The notes: generated by a model from the sequence alone, not told the origin. DNA of 64,000 nt from Pomphorhynchus laevis (GCA_012934845.2 WNNJ02001877.1:36481-100480); one strand, 5' to 3'. Shown: positions 52,985 to 64,000, numbered from the stretch's first letter. Numbers and translations: made by a program.

Positions 52985-53535
52985 TTAGTATTTCACTATT
53001 TACAAAGGATTCCGCACACGGCTGCTAGAGTCATCTTCCGCCTTCGCAAGTACGACTACATCTCCAGCACCCTCGCATCCTTAACTGGTTCTACATTCCG
53101 AGCCGCATAACCTCTCAAATTCTCACACATGTATGGCAAATCAAATTCCGGCACAACACTCCTTATCTATGTCTCCTAATAGCGCATCCTATATGACGAC
53201 TGGTCTCTCCATAAGAAGTCATCGCTCCTACTCGCTTTTCGTCCCCCGTCACAACGGTAATCACGGATATCGTGCGTTCACCATCGCTGCACCACGCCTT
53301 TGGAACAAACTTCCTCGTGACACAAAATCATTGACGTCGGTTAAAGACTTAAAAACTTCCTTGATAACTTCTTGCAAACGAACTAAAATAACACAGCCGC
53401 AATCAATTCAATAACTCTACATACAAGTTCAAACATTCATCGGACATAAATTTGTCTATTAATTTTTATAGTGGGCCTGTAAGTGGTTCTATTCACCACA
53501 AAGGCCACTCAAAATAAATTATATTCTATTCTAAT
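52985..53535 (+). mobile_element. L2b LINE 3' fragment
   Basis: About 550 bp matching 57550-58085 of the full L2b copy: ARVIFRLRKYD, a damaged RITSQIL region, SYMTTGLSIRSHRSYSLFVP and FTIAAPRLWNKLP. It ends with GTGGGCCTGTAAGTGG-type nested hairpins, AAAATAAATT and an ATTCT repeat. Part of a 23-bp minisatellite unit follows (53533-53575). It is a 5'-truncated insertion with at least two frameshifts. Confidence 0.8.
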
Positions 53536-53794
53536 ATTTTGGCGTATCTTTATCAATATATTGGCTTATTAAACCTTAAAAAAGTTTGAGATCTAAAGTA
53601 AATACATTTGAGATCTAAAGTAAATACACAAATTACAATTACAACATCTTACAATCGAATACGGAAGAAAATAATCAGTACGCAATCCTCCTTCTTACCT
53701 ACAACTTACTTGTTGATCTACAGTTTCTATCTGCTGGACGTTATCTACATCATCTTAAAGTTTTCAAATTACAAGATTAATATACACAATTACA

Positions 53795-54982
53795 ATGGAG
53801 CAAACGAATGCAAGCAAAACTATTTCAAGAACATCCAATCGAGTAATGTCAACTTCTTCACGTTGCTGTTCCTGTAACAGTAAAAACTCAATATGTCGAA
53901 ATTGCATCTGTGCTAAAGCTGGTCGTACTTGCGTGGACTGTTATGCTCAAAACTGTGAAAACGGTAATTCTAAAGAAATAAACCGATCACGATCTGAAGA
54001 AAGCCATCTACCTCTAAATAGTGAAAATTCCACATTACTGTACAACGACATCTCAACAACTCGTCTTGGAGATTCTGTGTTGCAATTCAATCCTTCTCTT
54101 GCTGTTAGCGCTATACAGATTCCAAACCGTGTATTACCATCCTTGTCACCTATTATTACACAATGGGAGTTTGTTTCACTAGATTTAAAGTGTACCGCGT
54201 TGGATTGTCCGATATATTCTTCCGTAAAAGTACCATGCCAAGTTTCCAGGGAATTTTTCACATGAGATTTTCTGTGTGGGTTATGTTCCGCTAAGTTATT
54301 ATCCGACTTAAAAGAGTCGTTAGCGAGCGCCAATACCTCTATTAATGATCTACAAACAAGAATAAAATCTCTCAATCTCACTTCTTCGCCTTCCGTGCCA
54401 ACTTCTAATCCAGAGTTCTTAATACCTCGTCAAACTTTCGCATCTATTATCAGCAAAGAAGTGAATCGCTCAGAACTCGCAACATCTCAATTCGATGGTC
54501 AATCAACATATCCCCTAACAATAATTCAAGCATGTGATAGGCAACAACGGCGCTTGTCAAACGTAATAATACGCGGACTAACTAATTCATCAGACGATCT
54601 TGCTTTAGTATCGGATCTTATCGCATCGTTGAAGGTGTCTTGTGCATCCACATGTCGTTTGTATTTACGCCGACTCCCTGCAAAACGTCATGATATTCCT
54701 CCGTGGATACTTGTTACATCTGATGAAGCAACCACCACGTCAATTCTGAATAATGCCTACAAACTGAGAGAATCGACTCGATTTCACAACGCTTATGTAA
54801 GCCCGGATCTCTCACCACCTGAGGTGAAAGCACTAAAATTACTCAGAAAACAATTACACGAAAAACGTTTGGCGGATCCTTCGCATAAATTCATAATTCG
54901 CAATAACCGAGTTATTCGTTTGCAAAAAAATCATTTAATCTCCGCCGAAATTCAACCAAATATATCACCACCCTCAATATGA
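53795..54982 (+). CDS. L2b ORF1: Cys-rich motif, PHD-like finger, RRM-type C-terminus
   Basis: ORF1 starts at ATG 53795 (MEQTNASK). It is open apart from one in-frame TGA (54263-54265), which may be a recent mutation. The N-terminus has CCSC-x6-C-x2-C-x-C-x6-C-x2-C-x4-C (residues about 26-56), the same spacing as the Y-LINE proteins. A second Cys cluster (CTALDC...C, then LCGLC after the stop) resembles the PHD-like finger of CR1-group ORF1. A short helical stretch follows (LSDLKESLASANTSINDLQT). The C-terminal part, with SNVIIRGLTNSSDDLALVSD and NAYKLRESTRF...VSPDLSPPE, is the RNA-binding domain typical of CR1/L1-type ORF1 proteins. ORF2 begins within about 50 bp of its end. Confidence 0.8.
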
Positions 54983-54999
54983 CATCATGATAAATCGCA

Positions 55000-57866
55000 A
55001 ACAACAACGAGGCGAAAATTGTCTGATTATCCCTCCTCTTCCTTGGGTTGTTTCGCGCCATTTAACTCCAAATCATCCTCCCTAAATCCCCCTTCTAAAT
55101 ACTCACTTAACATCGGTCTCATCAACATCCTTCCTTACTCCACAAACTTAAACTTGCTCTCGAAGTCTTCCAAAATAACTCACTTTCACTTCTCTTCCTA
55201 ACAGAATCTTGGCATTCCACAAACGACATATCCATTCGAAGACTCGTATCGCCTAACCTGAACTTTGCTGAACGTGCTCGACATGGTGATCCAGGAAGAA
55301 TCAACCATGGTGGTCTACTTTCTTTTCGTTGCCCGCTATATCGTTGCATGTTCTAAACTTTCCAGTTGCCCCTACGTCATTCGAGCTAATGTGCTTTAAC
55401 GCTATACACTTCAGTAGACGAATTTGTTTCGCCCTTATCTATCGACCAGGCTCATCTGCGCCATGTCTTACATTCTTTGACGAACTCTTTGATATGCTCT
55501 CTAACCTAAGCATTACATCATCTCCCGTCATTATTCTTGGTGACCTCAACATTCGACTTGACAGACCATCATGCGCTCACTCGTCACACCTACTCAAGAC
55601 ATTATCAGACTTTGGCTTCAGATATATCCCCACTGAATCCACTCATATCCAAGGTGGCACCATTGATTGCATCTTTTTTCAATTATCGTCTACTTGCAGC
55701 ACCGTTTCTGTGAAAGATGTGGGCCTATCCGGCCATTACCTTCTCACCATTAACATTAAAACCAATGATCCTCCACACCTTACTCATACCCATATATATC
55801 GTCCATGGAAACAACTTGATCTAAATAACTTGCGTATTAATCTTCTCTTGTCCCCACTCCTAATTTTTGCCGCCTTTACTAACACTTCACTTGACGACTT
55901 AACCAATATGTACAGCACTGAACTTATTGGCATACTCGATATGATTTTGCCATTCAAACAATGCACGCCTCGCCGCCAGTCAGGAGCGCCCTGGTTCGAT
56001 AGCGATTGACGAAGGGCAAAGGGCTCCTTACGACACTTTCACCGAATGCACTCAAGATTCCGTCGTCGTAATATCATCGAGCCATTAAGCTCATCTTACT
56101 CAGAATACCTCGAATTTTGACGCAAATAGCGATATCTTTTGAACCCAAAATGCTTCCCGTACTGGCGAAGCAAAACATCTTTGCGTAACAATCATCAATA
56201 CGCGTGGAAATCCATTAATAACCTTTTGGGTAGAAACAAATCCGTCACGTCTATCTTTATCACTTCCAACCAATTCGCATCTCATTTGCAACGCAAAATA
56301 GCTCGAACTTTCACCTCAATCCACGTACCATTATCTTCTAGTTTCTCCTACCTTGCTTCATATCATACTGAACTGTTTCACTTTTCACTTTTATCTATCG
56401 AAAGCGTATCTGATGCCCTAGCACGATTACCCAATTCAACCTCTCCTCTCGATCCTGTTCCAACATACATTCTAAAGTTACTAAGTGACACCATCAGCCC
56501 TTATCTCACAAGTGTCTTCAACATGTCTATCCATTTATCACACTACCCTTCGTCGTTCAAACATGCCATAGTTCGCCCATTATTAAAGAAGCATCATCTT
56601 GATCCAAGTTTCGCCTCCTCCTATAGACCAATATCAAACCTTCCGACCATCTCAAAACTTTTTGAGCGTCTCATCCTCAGACAGGTAAGCAACTACATAT
56701 CATCAAATTCTATGTTTCCACCTTTTCAATCAGCATATCGACCACAACATTCTACTATGACCGCATGCACAAAACTCTCCAATGATCTACTTCTCGCTCT
56801 TGACAAACATCTAGTAAGCCTTGTAATTTCACTTAATTTATCCTCCGCCTTTGATGAAGTTGATCACACTATACTTCTCTCGTGTCTCAAACACCGTTAC
56901 TGCTTCTCGTCTCATGTCATTTCTTGGGTCAAATCCTATCTCTCAAATCGCTCTTATCACGTAGTCTCCAACTCCAACTCTTCTGCGCCGGTTCCTCTCA
57001 GCTGCGGTGTACCACAAGGATCCGTTCTAGGGCCGCTTCTTTTCACCCTTCTTGGTGATTTATCTTCCATCGTGGTCCCTTTCGGCTTTGAAGTTATTCA
57101 GTACGCTGACGATATAGTAATCTATGCATCATGCACACTTACATCTGCATCCAACCTCGCTTCTGATGTATCGTCTTGCCTCTCTGCTATTCACGCATAT
57201 CTTTGTTCAATCCGTATGTTTTTAAACAACGAGAAATATAACATGATGTGGATAACACCGCGCTACTCTTACACCCTCAATTTTCCAGTATGCATACACA
57301 ATTACCGTCTATCAGAAGTGACTATCATGACAATCCTCGGTGTCCCTTTTGACAATAATCTCTCGTTTCTGCCTTTTATTCGTAGCAAGATCAGTTCATG
57401 CTCCCTCATCCTCCGTGACATTCGAAGTGTCCGTAGAAACCTCGACGTCAAATCGACAGCTATTTTAATCTCCAGTCTTTTCATGCCTCGTCTAGAATAT
57501 TGCTTAGGTCTTCTCGTAAACTGTCCAGCATATCAATTTCACTTCCTACAAAGGATTCTGCACATGGCTGCTAGGGTCATCTTCCGCCTTCGTAAGTACG
57601 ACCACATCTCCAACACCCTCCGCATCCTTAACTGGCTCGACATTCCGAGCCGCATAACCTCTCAAATTCTCACACTTGCATGGCAAATCAAATTCCGGCA
57701 CAACCCTCCTTATCTATATCTTCCTGATAGCGCATCCTATATGACGACTGGTCTCTCCCTAAGAAGTCATCGCTCCTACTCGCTTTTCGTCCCCCGTCAC
57801 AACGGAAATCACGAATATCTTGCGTTCCCCATCGCTGCACCACGCCTTTGGAACAAACTTTCGTGA
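55000..57866 (+). CDS. L2b ORF2: APE endonuclease and reverse transcriptase
   Basis: The endonuclease begins with NIGLINI and, after a frameshift near 55125, ALEVFQNNSLSLLFLTESWH. Next come RHGDPGRINHGGLLSF, FALIYRPGSSAPCLTFF, VIILGDLNIRLDRPS and VKDVGLSGHYLLTI (where SDH has become SGH). Two or three stops lie at 56007-56130. The RT frame 56139-57866 is uninterrupted: HAIVRPLLKKHHLDP, SYRPISNLPTISKLFERLIL, SLVISLNLSSAFDEVDHTIL, CGVPQGSVLGPLLFTLLGD and EVIQYADDIVIYAS (catalytic DD). The C-terminal block is RVIFRLRKYDHISNT. The mutated endonuclease residue and the stops make it a dead copy, but the RT domain is well preserved. Confidence 0.8.
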
Positions 57867-58085
57867 CACAAAATCATTGACGTCGCTTAAACACTTCAAA
57901 ACTTCCTTGATCGCCATACTTCTTGCAAACGAACTAAAATAACACTTTTAGCCGCAATCAATTCAATAACTCTACATACAAGTTCAAACACTCATCGGAC
58001 GTAAACTTGTCTTTTAATTTTTATAGTGGGCCTGTAAATGGTTCTATTTTACCATAACGCCACTCTAAATAAATTCTATTCTATT

Positions 58086-58912
58086 CTATTATTATTTATT
58101 AATATTTTAGCATGTTATTTTTGGCGTATTATTTATTAATCTCTTATCGTATTATTTATTTATATTTTGGTATATTATTTATTAATAAATTAGAGTATTA
58201 TTTATAAATATATTGGAGTATTATTTATAAATATATTGGCGTATTATTTATTTATATTTTAGTGTATTATTTTTTAATATATTGGCGTATTATTTATTAA
58301 TATATTGTCTTATTATTTATTAATATCTTTGCGTATTATTTATTTCTATTTTGGTATCTTGTTTATTAATATATCGGTGTATTATTTATATTTTGGCATA
58401 TTATTCATTAGTAAATTAGAGTATTATTTATTAATATTTTGGCGTATTATTTATTAATATATTGGCGTATTATTTATATATATTTGGCATATTATTTATT
58501 AAAAAATTGGAGTATTATTTATTATTATTTTGGCGTACTATTTATTAATATATTGTCTTATTATTTATTAATATCTTTGCGTATTATTTATTTCTATTTT
58601 GGAATCTTGTTTATTAATATATCGGTGTATTATTTATATTTTGGCATATTATTCATTAGTAAATTAGAGTATTATTTATTAATATTTTGGCGTATTATTT
58701 ATTAATATATTGGCGTATTATTTATATATATTTGGCATATTATTTATTAAAAAATTGGCTTATTATTTATTAATATTTTGGCGTATTATTTATTAATATA
58801 TTGTCTTATTATTTATTAATATCTTTGCGTATTATTTATTTCTATTTTGGAATCTTGTTTATTAATATATCGGTGTATTATTTATATTTTGGCATATTAC
58901 TTATGCCAAAAT
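58086..58912. repeat. 23-bp minisatellite with 248-bp higher-order repeat
   Basis: Units close to GTATTATTTATTAATATATTGGC repeat across the segment. Longer blocks recur every 248 bp: ATATCTTTGCG begins at 58323, 58571 and 58819, with the same neighbouring variants (GGAATCTTG, ATATCGGTG). The open frame 58439-58705 is only translated repeat (YYLLIYWRIIY). Confidence 0.85.
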
Positions 58913-60401
58913 AACTTTGTCTTCATATGCAAAAAGCTTTATTATGATATACTAATGAAAGAGGTTAATTCTAATGATTTAAATGTAAATCCAGCATATG
59001 AATGTAGTGAGTTGAGTTTAGAAACAATTATTACAAGTAACTGTTCTATAATGGATAAAAAGGGTATAAAGGTTGAATTAGATAATAAAACTATACCTAT
59101 ATTATATTGGAATCCAAAATTACATAAAAATCCAATAAAACCTAGGTTCATATGTAGTGCGTTTAAATGTACATTAAAACCACTTTCTGTCTATATGAAT
59201 AAAATACTTAAAGTAATTAAAGCACATTTTAAAAAATATTGCAAGGTAATCGAAATTAATACTGGTATAAAACACTATTTCAGTATTAATTCTACAAAAG
59301 AATTTTTAGAACAGACAAAAGGAATAAATTTTCAAAATATAAATACATACGATTTTAGTACGCTTTATACAAATCTAGATTTAGTAGATATTAAAGAAGC
59401 GTTAGTAAAATTAATTAATCTTATATTCGGAAAAAGATATACATATATATGTTATAATAATTATAACGCCTATCTAACAAAAATTAAACCATCAAATAAA
59501 TATAAATATATGGATAAAATTGAATTAATAGAATCATTAAATATTTTGATAAATCAAAATTATTTAAAAGTAGGGACATCTATATTTAGACAAGTAAAAG
59601 GTGTTCCAATGGGTGGTAATAGTAGCCCAATTATAGCTGACTTGTTTTTAAGCTTTATAGAATATGAATTTGTTCATAACTGTGTAAAAACTAAATCTAA
59701 ACAATATAAATATATGAAATATATGTTTCGATACATTGATGATATATGTGTATTTAATTCTAATGATTTTTATTCAATTAGTGAGCACATTTATCCAGAA
59801 AGCCTTATTCTTAACAAAACCAATATTAATGATAAAGAAGGTGTATATCTAGATATGAACATTAAATTAACATTAACTAAAACTACTATTAATTTATATC
59901 GTAAAGATTACATATTTAAATTTACAAGAAACATATTTTTGCATGAGCATTCATGCATACCATATAATATAAAATATAATACATTAAATAATGAAATTTT
60001 AAGAATTGCAACAATATGTAATGATATTGGCTTTCTTAAAAATCATTTAAATAATTTAATAGATACATATTTTAAACTAGGTTACTATAAAAATAACATC
60101 AAGCAGAAAATAGTAAAATATATAAATCAACACAATAATATAAAGAATAAATTTAAACTCTTAAGTGGCAAATTTTTATGGATGAATAATAAATAATATA
60201 CTTTGCATTAGAAGATACTAGATAGTTATTTCAGAGGAAATACATCATTAGCATGTATTTGGCCCCGCTGCTATGTTGGGTAGAGGAGTTAGGGGCCGAA
60301 ACCTGATAGCATAGCAGTTCCTCCTGATGACCTCTAATTCTTATTCTGATACAACGCCTGTTATTTATTAGTCAATTCATAAAAATGACGTTTATTTAAA
60401 T

Positions 60402-60432
<31 letters not shown>

Positions 60433-60573
60433 ACTTGATTAAAATTATAGAAAATCTAAAAACAATTATTAATTTTATTATTTAATTATTAAATTTTGAT
60501 TTAGCATTATTATGTTTTGTTTATTTTATAATTATATAACAATACGTAGACTCAGTTAGCTGATTTAATTATT
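58913..60573 (+). mobile_element. Naiad-like Penelope element N1 (RT intact, N-terminal nuclease missing)
   Basis: Naiad sequence begins at NNFVFICKKLYYDIL (58913) inside the minisatellite. A single open frame runs to 60196 (first Naiad ATG at 58954, MKEVNSNDLN). RT motifs: IPILYWNPKLHKNPIKPRFI, NTYDFSTLYTNLDLVD, RQVKGVPMGGNSSPIIADLF, YMFRYIDDICVF (catalytic DD), YLDMNIKLTLT, and the C-terminus SGKFLWMNNK. The tail module is at 60231-60345. The element ends at ACGTAGACTCAGTTAGCTG and ATTTAATT (60573), where the minisatellite resumes. Naiads normally carry GIY-YIG upstream of the RT; that part is absent here, so this is a 5'-truncated insertion. It is nearly identical to N2 at 34126-35498. Confidence 0.85.
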
Positions 60574-61029
60574 CATTAGTAAATTACAGTATTATTTATT
60601 AATTTTTTAGCGTATTATTTATTAATATTTTGGGGCATTTTTTATTAATAGCTTGACATATTATATATTTATATTTTGGCATATTATTTTTGGCGTATTA
60701 TTTATATATTGGCGTATTATTTTTTTATATTTTGGCATATTATTTATTAATAAATTGGCGTATTATTTATTAATATAGTTGAGTATTATTTACTAATATA
60801 GTTGAGTATTATTTATTATTATATTGTAGTATTATTTATTAATATTTTAGCGTATTATTTTTTAATATATTGGCATATTATTTATTAATATTTTGGCGTA
60901 TTATTTATTTATATTTTGGCATATTATTTTATTAATAAATTGGGGTATTGTTTATTAATATTTTGGCGTATTATTTATTAATATATTGGCTTATTATTTA
61001 TTAATATTTTAACGTATAATTTATTAATA
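60574..61029. repeat. 23-bp minisatellite, right part
   Basis: The same TATTATTTATTAATAT-TTGGCG units resume after the Naiad insertion and end at about 61029, where Penelope-like coding sequence starts. Confidence 0.8.
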
Positions 61030-61811
61030 TATAACAGCAAGGAAAGGCAAGACACAAAGCTAAGACACAAAATGTTCATGAAGAGCACAAATGATGGTAT
61101 ATACATCAACTACTGTAGCGTCTGCCCTACCAATACAATACAAGCGCTTTACAATGAATTATATATTGTGCATGTAAATTGAGCTCAGACTGACAACATC
61201 CGATTAAGAAATAAAGCGCATAAAGCAGCTCTTCACAAATAACAATTATCCAACATGTATTATAGACAAAGCGATAAAGAATTTTGTCAACTCAAAAGTG
61301 ATCAAACCTGAAAAGTTATCGAACGCGACAGATACGGTTCACCTTTACTACGGGAACTAGTATACGAGTCAATACCAGAAGGACGAAAGCACAGTAAGAG
61401 GCATAGTATAAACATGTATATGGTCAGAAAAGACAATAAGGCTACGCATATACTACAAGAGCAGAAAATTGAAATCTTTAATAACCAGGAACCAACGAAC
61501 AAAGGACGAAATCTGCAAAGTGGTGTATCAATTCCATTGCTCTGAACCAGGATGTAAGTCCGGGAACACATATATAGGCTACACAACTCAACTCTTACGA
61601 GACAGAATTCGCCAACATACATACAATGATGCGATCTGAAAACACTTTGAAGATGTGCACAAAAGAGTGCCCATCTTTCATGAAAATTTCAACAGCACAA
61701 GCATCATTTTCCGACACACACGTAAAGAGGATGTACAGATGTTAAGATCTCTATCAATAAAAGAAATGAATACTAAGCTTAATGCGAATGACGAGGGATT
61801 AGTTAGAACAC
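61030..61811 (+). mobile_element. Penelope-like element fragment: thumb and GIY-YIG
   Basis: The plus strand reads RLRNKAHKAALHK, then IIDKAIKNFVNSKVIKPEKL (thumb region), and KVVYQFHCSEPGCKS-GNTYIGYTTQLLRDRIRQH (about 61518-61630), a GIY-YIG signature, followed by HFEDVHKR and ENFNSTSIIFRHTRKEDVQM. Several stops interrupt it and no RT palm is present. It differs from the PLE pieces at 3.6, 21.7 and 33.3 kb in its C-x-EPGC-x-NTYIGYTT form, so it is another PLE family. It abuts the cut end of an L2b copy. Confidence 0.7.
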
Positions 61812-61844
61812 TCAACCTCTCCTCGAAGGACAAAAAGAGGTTGA

Positions 61845-64000
61845 ATTGGGTAATCGTGCTAGGGCATCAGATACGCTTTCGATAGATAAAAGTGAAAAGT
61901 GAAACAGTTTAGTATTACATGGGGCTAGGGAGGAGAAACTAGAAGATAATGGTACGTGGATTGAGGTCAAAGTTCGAGCTATTTTGCGTTGCAAATGAGA
62001 TGCGAATTCGTTGGAAGAGATAGAGATAGACGTGACGAATTTGATTCTACCCATAAGGTTATTAAAGGATTTCCACGAGCGTTGATGATTGTACCACAGA
62101 GATGTTTTGCTTTGCCAGTATAAGGAGCATTTTGGGTTCAGAAGATGTCGGTATTTGCGTCGAAATTCGAGGTATTCTGAGAAATATGAGCTTAATAGCT
62201 TGATGATATTACGACGACGGAATCTTGAGTGCATTCGGTGAAGGTGTCGTAAAGAGCCCTTTGCTCTTCGTTAATCGCTATCGAACCAGGGCGCTGTTGA
62301 CTGGCGGCGAGGCGTGCATTGTTTGAACGGCAAAATCATATCGAGTATGCCAATAAGTTCAGTGCTGTACATGTTGTTCAAGTCGTCAAGTGAAGTGTTA
62401 GTAAAGGCGGCAAAGTTTAGGAGTGAGGACGAGAGAAGGTTTATACGCAAGTTATTTAGATCAAGTTGTTTCCATGGACGATATATGGGGATGAATAGGG
62501 TCTGGAGGATCATTGGTTTCAATGTTAATGGTGAGAAGGTAATGGTCGGATAGGCCCACATCTTTCACAGAAACGGTGCTGCAAGTAGACGATGATCGAA
62601 CAAAGATGCAATAAATGGTGCCACCTTGGATATGAGTGGATTCGGTTGGGATATATCTGAAGCTAAAGTCTGATAATGTCTTGAGTAGGTGTGACGAGTG
62701 AGCGCGTGATGGTCTGTCAAGTCGAATGTTGAGGTCACCAAGAATAATGACGATAGATGATGTAATGCTTAGGTTAGAGAGCATATCAAAGAGTTCGTCA
62801 AAGAATGTACGACATGGCGCAGATGAGCCTGGTCGATAGATAAGGGCGAAACAAATTCGTCTACTAAAGTGTATAGCGTTAAAGCACATCAGCTCGAATG
62901 ACGTAGGGGCAACTGGGAAGTCTAGAACATGTAACGATATAGCGGGCAAAGAAAAGGAGAGTAGACCACCATGGTTGATGCTTCCTAGGTCACCATGTCG
63001 AGCACGTTCAGCAACGTTTAGGTTAAGCGATACGAGTCTTCGAATGGATATGTCGTTTGTGGAATGCCAAGATTCGGTTAGGCAGAGAAGTGAAAGTGAG
63101 TTATTTTGGAAGACTTCGAGTGCAAGGTCAAGTTAGTGAAGTAAGGAACGAATGTTGATGAGACCGATGTTAAATGAGTATTTAGAAGGGGGATTTAGGG
63201 AGGATGATTTGGAGTTAAATGGCGCGAAACAACCCAAGGAAGAGGATGGAGAATCAGACAATTTTCGCCTCGTTGTTGTTTGCGATTTATCATGATGTCA
63301 TATTTAGGGTGGTGATATATTTGGTCTAATTTCGACGGAGATTAAGTGATTTTTTTGCAAACGAATAACTCGGTTATTGCGAATTATAAATTTATGCGAA
63401 GGATCCGCTACGCGTTTTTCGTGCAATTGTTTCCTGAGTAATGTTAGTGCTTTCCCCTCAGGTGGTAAGAGATCCGGGCTTACATAAACGTTGGGAAATC
63501 GAGTCGATTCTCTCAGTTTGTATGCATTGTTCAGAATTGACGTGGTGGTTGCTTCATCAGATGTAACAAGTATCCACGGAGGAATATCTTGACGATTTGC
63601 AGGGAGTCGGCGTAAATACAAACAACATGTGGATGCACAAGACACGTTCAACGATGCGATAAGATCCGATACTAAAGCAAGATCGTCTGATGAATTAGGT
63701 AGTCCACGTATTATTACGTTTGACGAGCGCCGTTGTTGCCTATCACATGCTTGAACGATGGTTAGGAGAGATGTTGATTGACCATCGAATTGAGATGTTG
63801 CGAGTACTGAGCGAGTCACTTCTTTGCGGATAATAGATGCGAAAGTTTGACGAGGTATTGAGAACTCTGGATTAAAAGTTGGCACGGAAGGCGAAGAAGT
63901 GAGATTAAGATATTCTATTCTTGCTTGTAAATCATTAATAGAGGAATTGGCGCTTGCTAACGACTGTTTTAAGTCGGATAAAAAATGTCCGATTAAAGTC
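61845..64000 (-). mobile_element. L2b LINE, second copy, inverted, runs off the window
   Basis: Downwards from 64000: the end of the ORF1 helix, ORF1 C-terminus (63885-63304; SNVIIRGLPNSSDDLALVSD, YVSPDLLPPEGKAL), endonuclease (about 63170-62330; LFHNSLSLLCLTESWH-like, VIILGDLNIRLDRPS, VKDVGLSDHYLLTINIET with the catalytic SDH kept), and the start of the RT (62234-61845; RRNIIKLLSSYFSEYLEF to SVSDALARLPNST). It stops within the pre-palm RT region at about 61845, so the RT catalytic core and the 3' end are missing. Loss of the 3' end is unusual for a LINE and suggests a later rearrangement. A few frameshifts and stops are present. Confidence 0.8.

Larger units (their letters stand above)
53588..58085 (+). 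mobile_element. L2b LINE, full length (about 4.5 kb)
   Basis: An L2/CR1-type LINE with 5' region, ORF1, ORF2 and 3' tail. The 5' region starts with two copies of GAGATCTAAAGTAAATACA (53588 and 53610). The 3' region carries nested stem-loops (GTGGGCCT / AGGCCAC-like) and ends AAATAAATTCTATTCTATTC. Minisatellite sequence lies on both sides. A second copy runs on the minus strand at 61845-64000. ORF1 and ORF2 each carry a few breaks, so it is not active as it stands. Confidence 0.85.

Noticed and set aside
58439-58705. Open frame of 88 codons with aromatic repeats (YYLLIYWRIIY)
   Set aside because: It is translated minisatellite sequence without any independent coding evidence.
1-64000. tRNA, rRNA, CRISPR or operon-like features
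   Set aside because: I found no cloverleaf with a T-arm consensus, no rRNA-like sequence and no regularly spaced short repeats with unique spacers.

Overview
This window looks like a transposon-packed, AT-rich piece of an animal (invertebrate) nuclear genome. I see no operons, no ribosomal or tRNA genes and no CRISPR. I see no convincing intact host gene; the only possible host sequence is a short PP1-inhibitor-2-like ORF near 9.5-9.8 kb. Nearly all recognisable sequence belongs to retroelements of six groups: (1) LINEs ending in a restriction-like endonuclease (RLE), in two lineages, here called R (copies at 0.7-3.5 and 10.0-12.9 kb) and Y (RWYADD type; 37.6-42.5 kb and the array at 44.9-52.6 kb); (2) L2/CR1-like LINEs in two subfamilies, L2a (5.6-7.9, 13.4-15.5, 17.8-20.4, 20.9-21.2 kb) and L2b (53.0-58.1, 61.8-64.0 kb); (3) a jockey-like LINE J (16.4-17.8, 35.6-37.1 kb); (4) one CR1-like LINE (43.0-44.9 kb); (5) Penelope-like elements (PLEs), including Naiad-like copies; (6) fossil Gypsy-type LTR elements (25.0-28.8, 29.4-30.7, 37.9-41.7 kb). 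The species cannot be named from this sequence.

Layout. 0.7-3.5 kb: broken R-LINE with a nested palindromic element. 3.5-5.5 kb: PLE remnant, then a complete type I hammerhead ribozyme motif on the minus strand. 5.6-7.9 kb: decayed L2. 7.9-9.1 kb: palindromic element and Naiad 3' remnant. 10.0-12.9 kb: second R-LINE. 13.0-21.6 kb: repeat complex dominated by two almost identical L2a copies in inverted orientation, with Naiad pieces and a J-LINE between them. 21.7-24.3 kb: PLE pieces carrying tiny solo L2a tails. 25.0-31.0 kb: two Gypsy fossils, one inside a Naiad copy. 31-33.2 kb: no genes. 33.2-37.1 kb: PLE, Naiad and J-LINE. 37.6-53.0 kb: a nest in which a Gypsy fossil sits in a Y-LINE, and a CR1-like LINE plus three head-to-tail Y-LINEs split a Naiad endonuclease region. 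53-64 kb: L2b copies around a 23-bp minisatellite with an almost intact Naiad inside it.

The most notable points are these. The Y-LINE array rebuilds its own target (ATGTAGA) at each junction. An identically spaced cysteine motif starts the proteins of LINEs from different clades. Filler DNA templated from about 0.3 kb away lies at two LINE 5' junctions. Two short-LTR Gypsy fossils have a post-LTR segment complementary to their own LTR, which suggests self-priming. There is also a complete hammerhead motif. All calls come from reading motifs by eye; no database search or alignment program was run.
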